From the NCBI RefSeq assembly GCF_014647135.1, contig NZ_BMOP01000014.1:38376-102375 (forward strand): a stretch of 64,000 nucleotides of DNA, read 5' to 3'. The stretch is from Shewanella xiamenensis. Its GTDB lineage: Bacteria; Pseudomonadota; Gammaproteobacteria; Enterobacterales; Shewanellaceae. Made by a program: the position numbers and the translations under genes. The notes below the pieces were generated by a model that saw nothing but the letters and a program-made list of their open reading frames with translations, ran no database searches and had not been told where the DNA came from. This document shows positions 45,013-53,565 of the stretch, one piece after another. Each line of letters begins with the position of its first letter. Positions within the stretch are counted from its first letter, which is position 1.

Positions 45013-45390
45013 TTGCTCGTTTATTTTTCCATCCGTTAGATACAGCCTAAAATCACCATAAAATAAAGCGATACATTTTGCTAACTATGTATATTAAATT
45101 GAGTAGATTGGTATTTCGTAACGCGAGGTGTTCAATTGATTCTATTTGTATCGGTTTATCAATAATCGCTTAAATTTGCTTAAAGACCTTTAACGCTATG
45201 TTTGGGTTTGATTTTTTACGTTTTAAACTCAAGATTTATTTGCTGTGTATGTATCAATTTGTTTTTTTGTTGTTATTTGTTGTTGTCGATATTCGTTTTG
45301 ATTAACAGTATTGATACGTCAAGGGAACTTGAAAATTAACTAAAATAACAACAAGACGGGTTTATTCATTTAAGCCTCAAGGAGAGATAT
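45013..45390. other. Gene-free gap before the large TonB receptor
   Basis: About 380 A/T-rich bases, with a T- and G-rich patch around 45238-45300, hold no gene that I recognise. It carries the promoter of the receptor gene; I see no clear Fur box. Confidence 0.45.
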
Positions 45391-48048
45391 ATGCATCATC
45401 TAACGTTAGCAGCTAGAGCTGTGCGCGCTAGTCTAATCACTATGGGTTCTGCTAGTGTTTTATTATCTGGAATAACGATTGCGGCAGAAGAAAATACCAA
45501 AGTTGAACGTATTGAAGTCACTGGATCACGTATTAAACAGGTGGATATGGAAACCGTTTCCCCTGTCACTGTGATTAATGCGGCTGATATTGCGATGACG
45601 GGTGAAAAAACCGTTGCTGATGTTTTGAATAACTCGGCAATCAATAGTTTTGGTTCATGGCGGGGCGTTTCTGGTTATGGTTCAGGCGCAAGCTCAACAA
45701 GCAGCGTTAATCTTCGCGGGCTAGGCTCGTCTGCAACCTTGGTGTTGCTCGATGGCCGCCGTATGCCTGGTACGAGCTCAAGCTCCGGCTCTGTTGCTGA
45801 CACATCCTCAATTCCAATGGCGATAGTCGAGCGCATTGAAATCCTACGTGATGGCGCCTCTGCTGTTTATGGTTCAGATGCTGTTGCGGGTGTGATCAAC
45901 ATTATTACCAAAAAAGAATTTGATGGCTTGCAATTAGATTACAGTACAGAGCAGCCTAGTGTTGAAGGCGGTGATGCTAATCGTTTATCCATTGCGACAG
46001 GTTATAATACGGATAAAGGCAATATTACCTTAACCTATGAATATTATGATACCAAAGCCGTCATGGATCGTGATATTTGGAATATGGACGATCCGAGTTA
46101 CGCAACCTACAGTGGCTTAAGCTCTGTGCCAAATGGTAAATATGGCACAGGTAATGGCAGTTGGTATAGCAATTCAGATATTTGTGACCAAACTGAAAAT
46201 ACCGTCGATACAACCGATGGAAATAATAATGGCCGCTGTTTATATGATTCAGGTAGAGTGACTAAATTATTTGGTGATCAGACCCGTAATTCCTTTTTAT
46301 CCAATTTTACCTATGAAATTACCGACGGTATTCAATTTCGCGGTCGTGCATCGGCCTCGTTAGCTGAAACTGAAACGCGTTACGCAGGGACACCTGTATC
46401 AACAAATTATCCAGTAATGAGTGCTGATAATAAATTCAATCCCGTTGGGGAAGATATGACGCTTTATATGCGCTCTGCCCAAATTGGCGAGCGTGATACC
46501 TTAACTGAGACCAATAATGTCGATATTCTCGGTGGTTTTATTGGTACGCTGGATTTAGGCAATGGCATTGATTGGGAATTAAATGCACAGCATTCCCGCT
46601 CAACCACGAATTCATTTAATTACAATTTAATTAATGATGAGATAGTTCAGCAAGGAATAGATTCTGAACAGTACGATATTTTTAATACCACGGGCATGAG
46701 TTATGAGCAGTGGAACCAGCAGATGACTGAGCTGTATCGTAAGGCGGCTCATACGGGCGTGTATCAAGGTAAGTTTGAAAGCACTCAAATTGATGGACTG
46801 GCTTCAACGCTGCTTGTTGATAATGGCGATGTCTCTGTTGCTATGGTCGGTGGGCTTGAATATGAAATGATTAAGTTTAAGCAAACCAGTGATCCAGAGT
46901 CTGCTTCGGGCATTATCTCAGGTGGCTCGGGTGGCGATGATGTGGATGCAACCCGTGATCGAAGTGCAGCTTATTTAGAATTCCAAGTTGGCTTACCCGC
47001 GAATGTTGAGTTATCGGCCGCCGTTCGGTACGAGCGCTATGAACAGGAAGGATCGCTCACTGGTGCCCAAGGGCAAGTAGTTAATTCATCAACCTTTGAT
47101 GCCGTAGTGCCTAAATTTGGTATTAGTTGGCGCCCCGTGGATAGTTTGTTACTGCGTGCCAGTTACGGTGACTCCTTCCGAGCACCCAATATGGGTGAAA
47201 TGTTCTCTTCACAATCTTTAAGTTTTGAAAAAGCCGTCGATTCGCTTTGGTGTAATGAGCCAGGTAATGTGGATGCGGTTTATTGTGCAACCAGTAATCA
47301 ACACAAAACTTGGTATGGTGGTAATCCCGACCTTGAGGCTGAGGAGGGTAACTCATTGACGTTAGGTGGCGTGTGGAATGCTACTGATAATTGGAATATC
47401 GAATTATCCTACTTTTCGATTGCCTACGAGAATAAAATTGAGTCGATAAGTGTGAACGACATACTGCGTGATGAAATTAAAAATGGTTCATCACCTTATG
47501 TTCACCGTGGTTCCGATGGCAAGATTGAATATATTGAAGCGGGTGTGCGCAACTTAGCGACGGTTGAAACGTCAGGTATTGATTTTGTCACAGCTTATAA
47601 CCTAGAAACGGGGATCGGTGATTTCAACTTCAGACTCGATTTAACCCATGTTTTGGATTTTAAAAAGCAAGATAATGCCGAATCAGAAATGATTGATTAT
47701 GCCGGGCTTACTGATTCGCCTGATTGGCGTGGTAATTTTGCAACCAGCTGGAAATATGACGATTTTTCTGCGGCCTGGACCGTAGTGTATATTGGTCGTC
47801 AATCGGCTGATTACTACAATCAGTTAGAAGAAACCGATGTTTACGTCGATTATTCAAACTACTTTAAACACAACATCCAGTTTGCCTATAACCATGCTTA
47901 CAATGGTTCAATCACGGTTGGGGTGAATAATGTGTTTGATGCCGATGCACCAAACTTTTATACCTATGCTGATTACCGTGATGTAAACGTTGGACTGTAT
48001 GATGTGTTGGGCCGTACTTACTATTTGAGAATTAACCAGAAGTTTTAA
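45391..48048 (+). CDS. Large TonB-dependent receptor (885 residues)
   Basis: This outer-membrane receptor has a signal peptide (IAA/EEN near residue 32), a TonB-box/plug beginning with VERIEVTGSRIKQVDM, and plug signatures such as VNLRGLGSSATLVLLDGRRM and ERIEILRDGASAVYGSDAVA. It ends in an aromatic strand (TYYLRINQKF). The plug type is that of the large marine receptors (TIGR01782/OmpA-like subfamily) that often import carbohydrates, peptides or nucleosides rather than siderophores. The substrate is not known. It follows a nucleotidase gene but has a separate promoter. AAGGAGAG precedes the ATG. Confidence 0.93.
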   Translation: MHHLTLAARAVRASLITMGSASVLLSGITIAAEENTKVERIEVTGSRIKQVDMETVSPVTVINAADIAMTGEKTVADVLNNSAINSFGSWRGVSGYGSGASSTSSVNLRGLGSSATLVLLDGRRMPGTSSSSGSVADTSSIPMAIVERIEILRDGASAVYGSDAVAGVINIITKKEFDGLQLDYSTEQPSVEGGDANRLSIATGYNTDKGNITLTYEYYDTKAVMDRDIWNMDDPSYATYSGLSSVPNGKYGTGNGSWYSNSDICDQTENTVDTTDGNNNGRCLYDSGRVTKLFGDQTRNSFLSNFTYEITDGIQFRGRASASLAETETRYAGTPVSTNYPVMSADNKFNPVGEDMTLYMRSAQIGERDTLTETNNVDILGGFIGTLDLGNGIDWELNAQHSRSTTNSFNYNLINDEIVQQGIDSEQYDIFNTTGMSYEQWNQQMTELYRKAAHTGVYQGKFESTQIDGLASTLLVDNGDVSVAMVGGLEYEMIKFKQTSDPESASGIISGGSGGDDVDATRDRSAAYLEFQVGLPANVELSAAVRYERYEQEGSLTGAQGQVVNSSTFDAVVPKFGISWRPVDSLLLRASYGDSFRAPNMGEMFSSQSLSFEKAVDSLWCNEPGNVDAVYCATSNQHKTWYGGNPDLEAEEGNSLTLGGVWNATDNWNIELSYFSIAYENKIESISVNDILRDEIKNGSSPYVHRGSDGKIEYIEAGVRNLATVETSGIDFVTAYNLETGIGDFNFRLDLTHVLDFKKQDNAESEMIDYAGLTDSPDWRGNFATSWKYDDFSAAWTVVYIGRQSADYYNQLEETDVYVDYSNYFKHNIQFAYNHAYNGSITVGVNNVFDADAPNFYTYADYRDVNVGLYDVLGRTYYLRINQKF

Positions 48049-48072
48049 GTTATCCTTCTCCCTGGATAACTC

Positions 48073-48098
48073 AAACCTCCGCTTGCGGAGGTTTTTTT
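48073..48098 (+). terminator. Terminator of the large receptor gene
   Basis: AAACCTCCGC (48073-48082) pairs with GCGGAGGTTT (48085-48094), followed by TTTT. Confidence 0.92.
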
Positions 48099-48122
48099 GC
48101 TTGTGGAATATAGAGATGCTGC

Positions 48123-48482
48123 TTAATGACTCAGGCGCAGTTCATGACGATGCTCATGCTGGTAATGCTCAGCGCAGCAACTGCAACGTTGTTCGGTAGG
48201 ATCTTGCATTAAACGTTCAGCTTCGATTTCAGTTTCGCAATCGGAACAAAGGCCATAAAGACCTAAGTCAAGTTGGCAGAATGCGGCATCGAGGCGGTTT
48301 AAACGACAAAATAGCGGGTGATCGGCAAGGTGGCTCTGTGCCAGTCGGTCGATGAGTTCCCCTAGGCTGAGGTTGGCACAATGCATCCCAAGTATTTCAA
48401 TAAACTGAGGGAGCGCGCCGATTTCCTTCCTTAGATTAGCTTCAAGCTCTGACAATTCTTGTCTGATATGGGTGGTGCTCAC
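48123..48482 (-). CDS. DksA/TraR-type zinc-finger protein
   Basis: This 119-residue protein has a helical front (coiled-coil-like, 1-45) and a C-terminal four-cysteine zinc finger (GLYGLCSDCETEIEAERL, then EQRCSCCAEHY), as in the DksA/TraR superfamily. It lacks the acidic tip aspartates that I would expect from true DksA, so its effect on RNA polymerase is open. It starts with GTG. Its tail is rich in histidine. Confidence 0.85.
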   Translation of the reverse strand: MSTTHIRQELSELEANLRKEIGALPQFIEILGMHCANLSLGELIDRLAQSHLADHPLFCRLNRLDAAFCQLDLGLYGLCSDCETEIEAERLMQDPTEQRCSCCAEHYQHEHRHELRLSH

Positions 48483-48623
48483 GTAAAATCGCCTGTTTTA
48501 TCTGACTCTGGGCATTCAGTCTAATAGTTCCACTACCAACGACTATGATAAAGATCAAGTATCTGTACGATTTTTAGGGGTAACGTGGTGGTTAACATAA
48601 AAAACCACCACTTTTGTATGGGG

Positions 48624-49571
48624 TTACTGGCTAAGATGTTGTTGCGCTTGTTCTAGCACACGCACAATGTCTTCAGTAGTTTTATAGATCCTAAGTTCCC
48701 GAAATAGGGTATCTGCCTCGGGATATTGGCGATTGAGATAACTAAACCACTGCTTAATGCGCGCTGGATAATAATCACTCTTACGGCCACTAAGCTCCCT
48801 TTGGGTATAACTGAGCATTAATTGTAACGTGTCAGCCCAACTGTAGGGCGTTGCACCGGTTTTTATGGTGTCTGCAAGATTGGGGAGCGAGATCGCGCCT
48901 CGGCCAATCATGATACTGTCGCACCCCGTTACTTCCATACAACGTTTAGCGTCGTCACTATTCCAAATCTCACCGTTGGCAATTACTGGTATTGGCAAAC
49001 GTTTGCGCACTTCAGTGATGTATTCCCAATAAGCGGGCGGTTTGTAACCATCAACCTTACTGCGGGCATGGATAGCAAGCTCTGTTGCGCCCGCTTCATA
49101 AACGGCCAGCGCATTTTCCATAAACAGGGATTTGTCTTCGTAGCCTAAACGGATCTTGGCTGTCACCGGATGCTCAGCGGGCACTGCTTGGCGCATGGCG
49201 CGCACAATATCGTGAATGGTATTAGGGTATTGCAGCAACACCGCGCCGCCATTACTGCGATTGACCATCTTGGCAGGACAGCCAAAGTTTGCATCTACAC
49301 CGTGGGAGCCAAGCTCAATTGCGCGCATGGCGTTTTCAGCCATGCAATGAGGTTCTTGGCCTAAAAGCTGTACGCGGACTGGGGTACCTGATGGCGTATA
49401 GCCACCGCTCAGTAGCTCTGGACAGAGTTTAAGAAAGACCTTTTCAGGTAATAGTTGGTCAACGACGCGCACAAATTCGGTGACAAGCAAATCGTAAGGG
49501 TTAATCGACGACAAAATATCTCGCATTAAGTCATCAACCACGCCTTCCATCGGAGCCAAAATTACCCGCAC
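48624..49571 (-). CDS. dusC: tRNA-dihydrouridine(16) synthase DusC
   Basis: This 315-residue flavoenzyme reduces uridine 16 of tRNA to dihydrouridine. It has MRVILAPMEGVVDDLMRDIL at the start, the catalytic Cys98 in DANFGCPAKMVNRSNGG, and the FMN-binding ANGEIWNSDDAK and MIGRGAI segments. Length and the opening are typical of DusC rather than DusA or DusB. It is a single gene, divergent from hvfA with a gap of 266 bases. Confidence 0.93.
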   Translation of the reverse strand: MRVILAPMEGVVDDLMRDILSSINPYDLLVTEFVRVVDQLLPEKVFLKLCPELLSGGYTPSGTPVRVQLLGQEPHCMAENAMRAIELGSHGVDANFGCPAKMVNRSNGGAVLLQYPNTIHDIVRAMRQAVPAEHPVTAKIRLGYEDKSLFMENALAVYEAGATELAIHARSKVDGYKPPAYWEYITEVRKRLPIPVIANGEIWNSDDAKRCMEVTGCDSIMIGRGAISLPNLADTIKTGATPYSWADTLQLMLSYTQRELSGRKSDYYPARIKQWFSYLNRQYPEADTLFRELRIYKTTEDIVRVLEQAQQHLSQ

Positions 49572-49837
49572 TGCTACAAACCCATATAGAGGAACAAAGG
49601 GCGTGCATTCTATCCTATTGGCTTGCTGTTACAAAGTGCGCAGAGAGGCTTGGCAACAATGACAACTATTTATGGCTATTTAATTGGCCAAATTCAGCTT
49701 CCTATCAGCATATTTTGATAATTTCTGTGATTTGGTGATATTTTTTGAAATGAAACTAAAGCGGTGCAGGTCTTTTGCAGTAAGCCAACGATAACCCTAT
49801 TGTTGGTCACCATTAATCAATAAAAGGAAGCAAGAAT

Positions 49838-50266
49838 ATGAAATCAGTTAAGCAAACCGCGGTTGCAGTGGCATTAGGTACAGTGGTGGTTGGTTCAGCG
49901 TTTACTGTTAACGCGCAAACAAATTTATTTGGTTTTGAAACCATGGAATCAGGATATCAACTCGTTGGTTCTGAAGGTAAGTGTGGTGAGGGTAAATGCG
50001 GTGCAGATATGAAAAAAGCGGCTGCAGAAAAAGCTAAAGAAGGTAAATGCGGTGAAGCAAAATGTGGCGCCGATATGAAAAAAGCGGCTGCAGACAAAGC
50101 TCACGAAGGTAAGTGTGGTGAAGCAAAATGTGGCGCCGATATGAAAAAAGCAGCAGACAAAGCTCATGAAGGCAAATGTGGTGAGGGTAAATGCGGTGCT
50201 GATATGAAGAAAGCCGCTGAAAAAGTTGACGCTAAAACTGAAGCCGTAAAAAAGGAAGTCAAATAA
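49838..50266 (+). CDS. hvfA: HvfA-type RiPP precursor with four EGKCG repeats
   Basis: This 142-residue secreted precursor has a signal peptide (VNA/QTN, residue 26) and four tandem repeats of about 21 residues beginning EGKCGE(G/A)KCGADMKKAA, at 46-60, 68-82, 90-104 and 111-125. Each has two cysteines; the eight are 49, 54, 71, 76, 93, 98, 114 and 119. In Haemophilus HvfA the same motif is converted by HvfB/HvfC into copper-binding oxazolone/thioamide pairs. AAAGGAAG precedes the ATG. It is followed by an attenuator-like hairpin and by the two enzyme genes. Confidence 0.92.
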   Translation: MKSVKQTAVAVALGTVVVGSAFTVNAQTNLFGFETMESGYQLVGSEGKCGEGKCGADMKKAAAEKAKEGKCGEAKCGADMKKAAADKAHEGKCGEAKCGADMKKAADKAHEGKCGEGKCGADMKKAAEKVDAKTEAVKKEVK

Positions 50267-50303
50267 GTTCAGTTGTACTTAGTGAGGTACTGCCCTAGCA
50301 CAT

Positions 50304-50328
50304 GGCCAGCCTATGCTGGCCTTTGTTT
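50304..50328 (+). terminator. Partial terminator between hvfA and hvfB
   Basis: GGCCAGC (50304-50310) pairs with GCTGGCC (50315-50321), loop CTAT, followed by TTTGTTT. It lies inside the operon and may reduce expression of the enzyme genes relative to the precursor. Confidence 0.8.
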
Positions 50329-50358
50329 AGCAGCATCCAAATTAAAGGGGTTAAAGCA

Positions 50359-51198
50359 ATGCAAGATCGTGGATTAGTTGGATTAGGGTTACGGCGTGAA
50401 ATGCTCAGTGAATTTTGCCAATCGCTGCCGAGTGCTATCGATTTTTTAGAGGTTGCCCCTGAAAACTGGATGACGCTAGGTGGAAAATACGGTAAACAAT
50501 TTAGACAATTAACTGAAAAACATACCTTTTTTTTCCATGGTCTGTCGCTCTCAATCGGTAGCCCTGAGCCGTTGGATCTTGAGTTTGTTCGCCGTATCAA
50601 AGCTTTTATGGACTTACATCAAATTGATGTCTATTCAGAGCATTTGAGTTACTGCTCAGGAGCTGGCCATTTATACGATCTGATGCCTATTCCTTTTACC
50701 GAGGCCGCCGTTAAGCATGTCGCTCGGCGAGTTAAGCAAGTCGAAGATATTTTAGAACGACCGCTTATTTTGGAAAATGTCTCCTTTTATGCGGCGCCCA
50801 GTGCGCAGATGACTGAGCTGGCGTTTTTGACGGCAGTGCTAGAAGAAGCCGACTGCAAACTCCTGCTAGATGTGAATAATATTTATGTTAACTCTATAAA
50901 TCATCAATATGATGCAGCGGCATTTTTAAAGGCGATGCCAACTGAGCGGATTGCCTACTTGCATATCGCGGGACATTTTAAAGAATCAGAAGAATTATTG
51001 ATTGATACCCACGGCAGCGATATCAACGCCCCTGTATGGGCGCTCCTAGATAGTTGCTACGCCATGCATGGCGTATTACCCACCTTGCTCGAGCGTGACT
51101 TTAATCTGCCGGCAACGGCGCATTTATTAGATGAAATTAATCAAATTCATACTTACCAAGCCCAGGCCAAAAAAAATCTAGCGAAGAGGATTGCCTAA
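50359..51198 (+). CDS. hvfB: HvfB-type DUF692 multinuclear iron oxidase
   Basis: This 279-residue TIM-barrel enzyme of the MNIO (DUF692) family oxidises cysteines of RiPP precursors. Candidate iron ligands are spread over the barrel: His60 (FFHGLSLSIG), Glu94/His95 (VYSEHLSYCS), Glu139 (LILENVSFY), Asp171 and Asn173 (LLDVNNIYVN), His202 (LHIAGH), His218 and Asp221 (DTHGSDIN), Glu245 (LLERDFNLP). The start at 50359 follows AAGGGG; the longer frame runs through the hairpin and is rejected. Its stop overlaps hvfC by one base. Confidence 0.93.
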   Translation: MQDRGLVGLGLRREMLSEFCQSLPSAIDFLEVAPENWMTLGGKYGKQFRQLTEKHTFFFHGLSLSIGSPEPLDLEFVRRIKAFMDLHQIDVYSEHLSYCSGAGHLYDLMPIPFTEAAVKHVARRVKQVEDILERPLILENVSFYAAPSAQMTELAFLTAVLEEADCKLLLDVNNIYVNSINHQYDAAAFLKAMPTERIAYLHIAGHFKESEELLIDTHGSDINAPVWALLDSCYAMHGVLPTLLERDFNLPATAHLLDEINQIHTYQAQAKKNLAKRIA

Positions 51199-51938
51199 TG
51201 GATTTTAAGCAAGTACAGCAATCCTTTATCGATTATATTCGTGATCCTAACAATTCCGTGCCGATCGGTGTACCCATTGAGCGGATGCAGGTTTACCGAG
51301 AGCTATTTTTTAATAACGTGATGGGTTTTGTCTCTAATGCTTTCCCCGTACTCAAAAGCTTATACACTGATGCGCAGTGGCAAACCTTAGTGCAGGCTTT
51401 TTTTAGTCGACATGATTGTAAATCACCGATTTTTATCGATATTGCTGGGGAGTTTTTACAGTTCCTGCAGTTTCAATATTCTCCAATAGACATTGATCCG
51501 CCCTTTATGTTGGAACTTGCGCACTATGAATGGCTTGAACTAAGAGTGGCAACTGCGCAGCAAGATAGCCGCCAAGCCCTGATTGGTAAAGAGGGAATTA
51601 CGCATCAAAATCTATGTTTAGCCGCAACGGCAACCGTGGCGCAATACCAGTATCCTGTGCAGCAAATACGGCAAGATTATCGCCCAGAAGATCCTCTGCC
51701 GCAGCCAGTGTTTTTTTGCCTGTATCAGGATGAGGCAGGTGAGGTAGGCTTTTTGCAATTAACACCTTTAAGCGCACAAGTACTGGGTTATTTAGCCGAA
51801 AAGGGGCAGAGCACCTTTGATGAATTGATTCAATGGTTGGTGTCGACTTATCCGCAAATGCTAACAGAGACCTTAACTCAAGGTTGTTTACAGTTACTCG
51901 AGCAACTAACCGCTAAAGGTATCGTACGCGGAACATAG
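51198..51938 (+). CDS. hvfC: HvfC-type DUF2063 partner protein
   Basis: This 246-residue protein has the DUF2063 N-terminal domain (FKQVQQSFIDYIRDP, VYRELFFNNVMGFVSNAFPV, FIDIAGEFLQFLQFQ) and a C-terminal winged-helix-like part (EKGQSTFDELIQWLV). In MNIO systems this protein brings the precursor to the DUF692 enzyme. It overlaps hvfB by one base (TAATG), giving translational coupling. No HvfD (DoxX-like) gene follows, so that part of the Haemophilus operon is missing here. Confidence 0.92.
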   Translation: MDFKQVQQSFIDYIRDPNNSVPIGVPIERMQVYRELFFNNVMGFVSNAFPVLKSLYTDAQWQTLVQAFFSRHDCKSPIFIDIAGEFLQFLQFQYSPIDIDPPFMLELAHYEWLELRVATAQQDSRQALIGKEGITHQNLCLAATATVAQYQYPVQQIRQDYRPEDPLPQPVFFCLYQDEAGEVGFLQLTPLSAQVLGYLAEKGQSTFDELIQWLVSTYPQMLTETLTQGCLQLLEQLTAKGIVRGT

Positions 51939-52033
51939 AAAGACATGGTGCTTAAGTACGCAAAATAATTGTAATAACCATACAGAAAAAGGGTTTTTGT
52001 TGGTGTGGCAAACCGCTACAATGACGCCCGTTT

Positions 52034-52049
52034 TGTGATCTTAATCACT
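52034..52049 (+). promoter_or_regulatory. CRP-like site
   Basis: TGTGATCTTAATCACT (52034-52049) matches the CRP consensus TGTGA-N6-TCACA at nine of ten outer bases. It lies about 45 bases before the small gene at 52096. Shewanella CRP regulates anaerobic genes. Confidence 0.75.
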
Positions 52050-52095
52050 GTATGATTCCCGCGCACTTATCTACGCACACATTTGAGGAGCTGTA

Positions 52096-52218
52096 ATGAG
52101 CAGTCAGCCATTTAAAGACCCATTTAACGTTATGTATTTTATTGGTTTTATTTTAGTCTTACTGTTGCCGACACTACCAGCAAGCCTGACTTGGTTAAAG
52201 CAATTAGGCTTAATTTAA
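52096..52218 (+). CDS. Small membrane protein, 40 residues
   Basis: This short gene starts with ATG after GAGGAG. It encodes a polar front (SSQPFKDPFNV) and one hydrophobic helix (MYFIGFILVLLLPTLPASL), then a basic LKQLGLI tail. It is likely a single-pass inner-membrane subunit or regulator. No family is recognised, but the CRP-like site, good ribosome-binding site and following terminator all support a real gene. It is separated from hvfC by 157 bases and probably has its own promoter. Confidence 0.72.
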   Translation: MSSQPFKDPFNVMYFIGFILVLLLPTLPASLTWLKQLGLI

Positions 52219-52251
52219 GCAGGTTTTAATCTCAAATTGAGTATACTACTG

Positions 52252-52277
52252 GCCACTCTGAGAGTGGCTTTTGTTTT
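52252..52277 (+). terminator. Terminator of the 40-residue gene
   Basis: GCCACTC (52252-52258) pairs with GAGTGGC (52262-52268), followed by TTTTGTTTTT. Confidence 0.85.
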
Positions 52278-52290
52278 TGAGGTTCGAGGC

Positions 52291-52341
52291 ATTTACACAC
52301 TATGATTATTTACAAACTATGATTATTTACACGCTATGATA
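52291..52341. repeat. Three 17-bp tandem repeats ending at the ybaN start
   Basis: ATTTACA(C/A)(A/G)CTATGATT repeats at 52291-52307, 52308-52324 and 52325-52341, with a few changes in the last copy. The third copy contains the ATG of the ybaN-like gene, so each repeat could present a start-like CTATGAT word. Confidence 0.85.
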
Positions 52342-52704
52342 TTGAAACGCGGTTTGTTTTTATTGATAGGCTGCCTTGCGCTGGGTCTTGGACTGCTAGG
52401 TATTATCGTGCCACTGTTACCGACGGTGCCGTTTATTTTACTCGCCGCTTTTTGCTTCGCCCGTTCAAGCACTCGTTTACATCAGTGGTTAATGACACAC
52501 CCTTGGTTTGCTGATGCGCTCACCCAGTGGCAAGAGCACCGAGCCATGCGCCCAGGCCTTAAACGCAGAGCTATGCTACTCTCTGGCCTCAGTTTTAGTG
52601 TCAGTATTCTTGTTGTGCCAATCCTATGGGTAAAATTGTTGCTGTTAACCATGGCAATCGGGCTTCTCTGGTATCTGAAAACGATTCCTGAAATCGAATC
52701 CTAA
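52336..52704 (+). CDS. ybaN: YbaN/DUF454-type membrane protein
   Basis: This 122-residue inner-membrane protein matches the DUF454 (YbaN) family: LFLLIGCLALGLGLLGIIVP, the LLPTVPFILLAAFCFARSS motif, and a late WVKLLLLTMAIGLLWYL helix. Function is unknown. There is no good ribosome-binding site before the ATG, and the start lies in a 17-bp repeat. It sits upstream of apt, with a terminator at 52812-52842. Confidence 0.9.
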   Translation: MILKRGLFLLIGCLALGLGLLGIIVPLLPTVPFILLAAFCFARSSTRLHQWLMTHPWFADALTQWQEHRAMRPGLKRRAMLLSGLSFSVSILVVPILWVKLLLLTMAIGLLWYLKTIPEIES

Positions 52705-52811
52705 GTACATTTGATCTAAGGCACAAATTGATAACCAATTCGTCACTTGAATACGCTGCTAGTTGCAACTCAAACCAAAGCGGCATAAGCTTTGTGCGAA
52801 TTATTAAAGCT

Positions 52812-52842
52812 CGTCCACACTCGCTGTGGACGTTTTGTTTTT
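52812..52842 (+). terminator. Terminator of the ybaN-like gene
   Basis: CGTCCACA (52812-52819) pairs with TGTGGACG (52825-52832), followed by TTTTGTTTTT. Confidence 0.9.
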
Positions 52843-52884
52843 ACTGCCAGCAATAAGCGTGGCGAAACGATTAAGTTAAATTAA

Positions 52885-53436
52885 ATGGCTATGAATACAG
52901 AAACCTTATCCTTGATAAAGAAAAGCATTAAAACCATTCCTAATTATCCTAAGGAAGGGATTCTATTTCGCGATGTGACCAGTCTGCTGGAAAATGCTGC
53001 AGCCTATAAAGCGACTATTGATTTATTAGTTGAGCATTACCGCAACAAAGGCTTTACCAAGATTGTGGGTACCGAAGCCCGTGGTTTTCTGTTTGGTGCA
53101 CCTTTGGCGTTGGAATTAGGTATTGGTTTTGTGCCAGTTCGTAAGCCAGGTAAACTGCCACGCGCGACGATTAGCCAAAGCTATGAGCTGGAATATGGCC
53201 ACGATAGCCTTGAAATCCATACCGATGCGATTACCGCTAACGACAAAGTGCTAGTGGTTGACGACTTGCTGGCCACGGGCGGTACTATCGAAGCCACGGT
53301 AAAACTTATCCGCCAACTCGGTGGTGAAGTGCAAGATGCCGCCTTTGTGATTTCGTTACCTGATTTAGGTGGTGAGGCTCGTTTAACAGCCTTAGGTCTT
53401 GAGTTGGTTAAACTTTGTGAGTTTGAAGGCGAATAA
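52885..53436 (+). CDS. apt: Adenine phosphoribosyltransferase
   Basis: This 183-residue enzyme makes AMP from adenine and PRPP in purine salvage. It has [22 protein letters not shown], and the PRPP-binding loop [13 protein letters not shown]. Length matches other Apt proteins. The start may be residue 1 or residue 3 (MAMNT). It stands before dnaX, as in other gammaproteobacteria, with a gap of about 130 bases. Confidence 0.96.
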   Translation: MAMNTETLSLIKKSIKTIPNYPKEGILFRDVTSLLENAAAYKATIDLLVEHYRNKGFTKIVGTEARGFLFGAPLALELGIGFVPVRKPGKLPRATISQSYELEYGHDSLEIHTDAITANDKVLVVDDLLATGGTIEATVKLIRQLGGEVQDAAFVISLPDLGGEARLTALGLELVKLCEFEGE

Positions 53437-53565
53437 TTCTTCAGCCAAAGGCGCCTAGGGATAGTTTAATGGCATGTCGTTAATTGACATGTTATCTTGC
53501 AACTATCTCGGGGCGCGATCCCCTTTTTTGTACCAACATTCTTGTCATGCACATTGGGGAGTTCC

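Noticed and set aside
48123-48482. TraR-like protein as a plasmid or phage trace
   Set aside because: The DksA/TraR zinc finger is widespread on chromosomes, and no other mobile-element gene is near.
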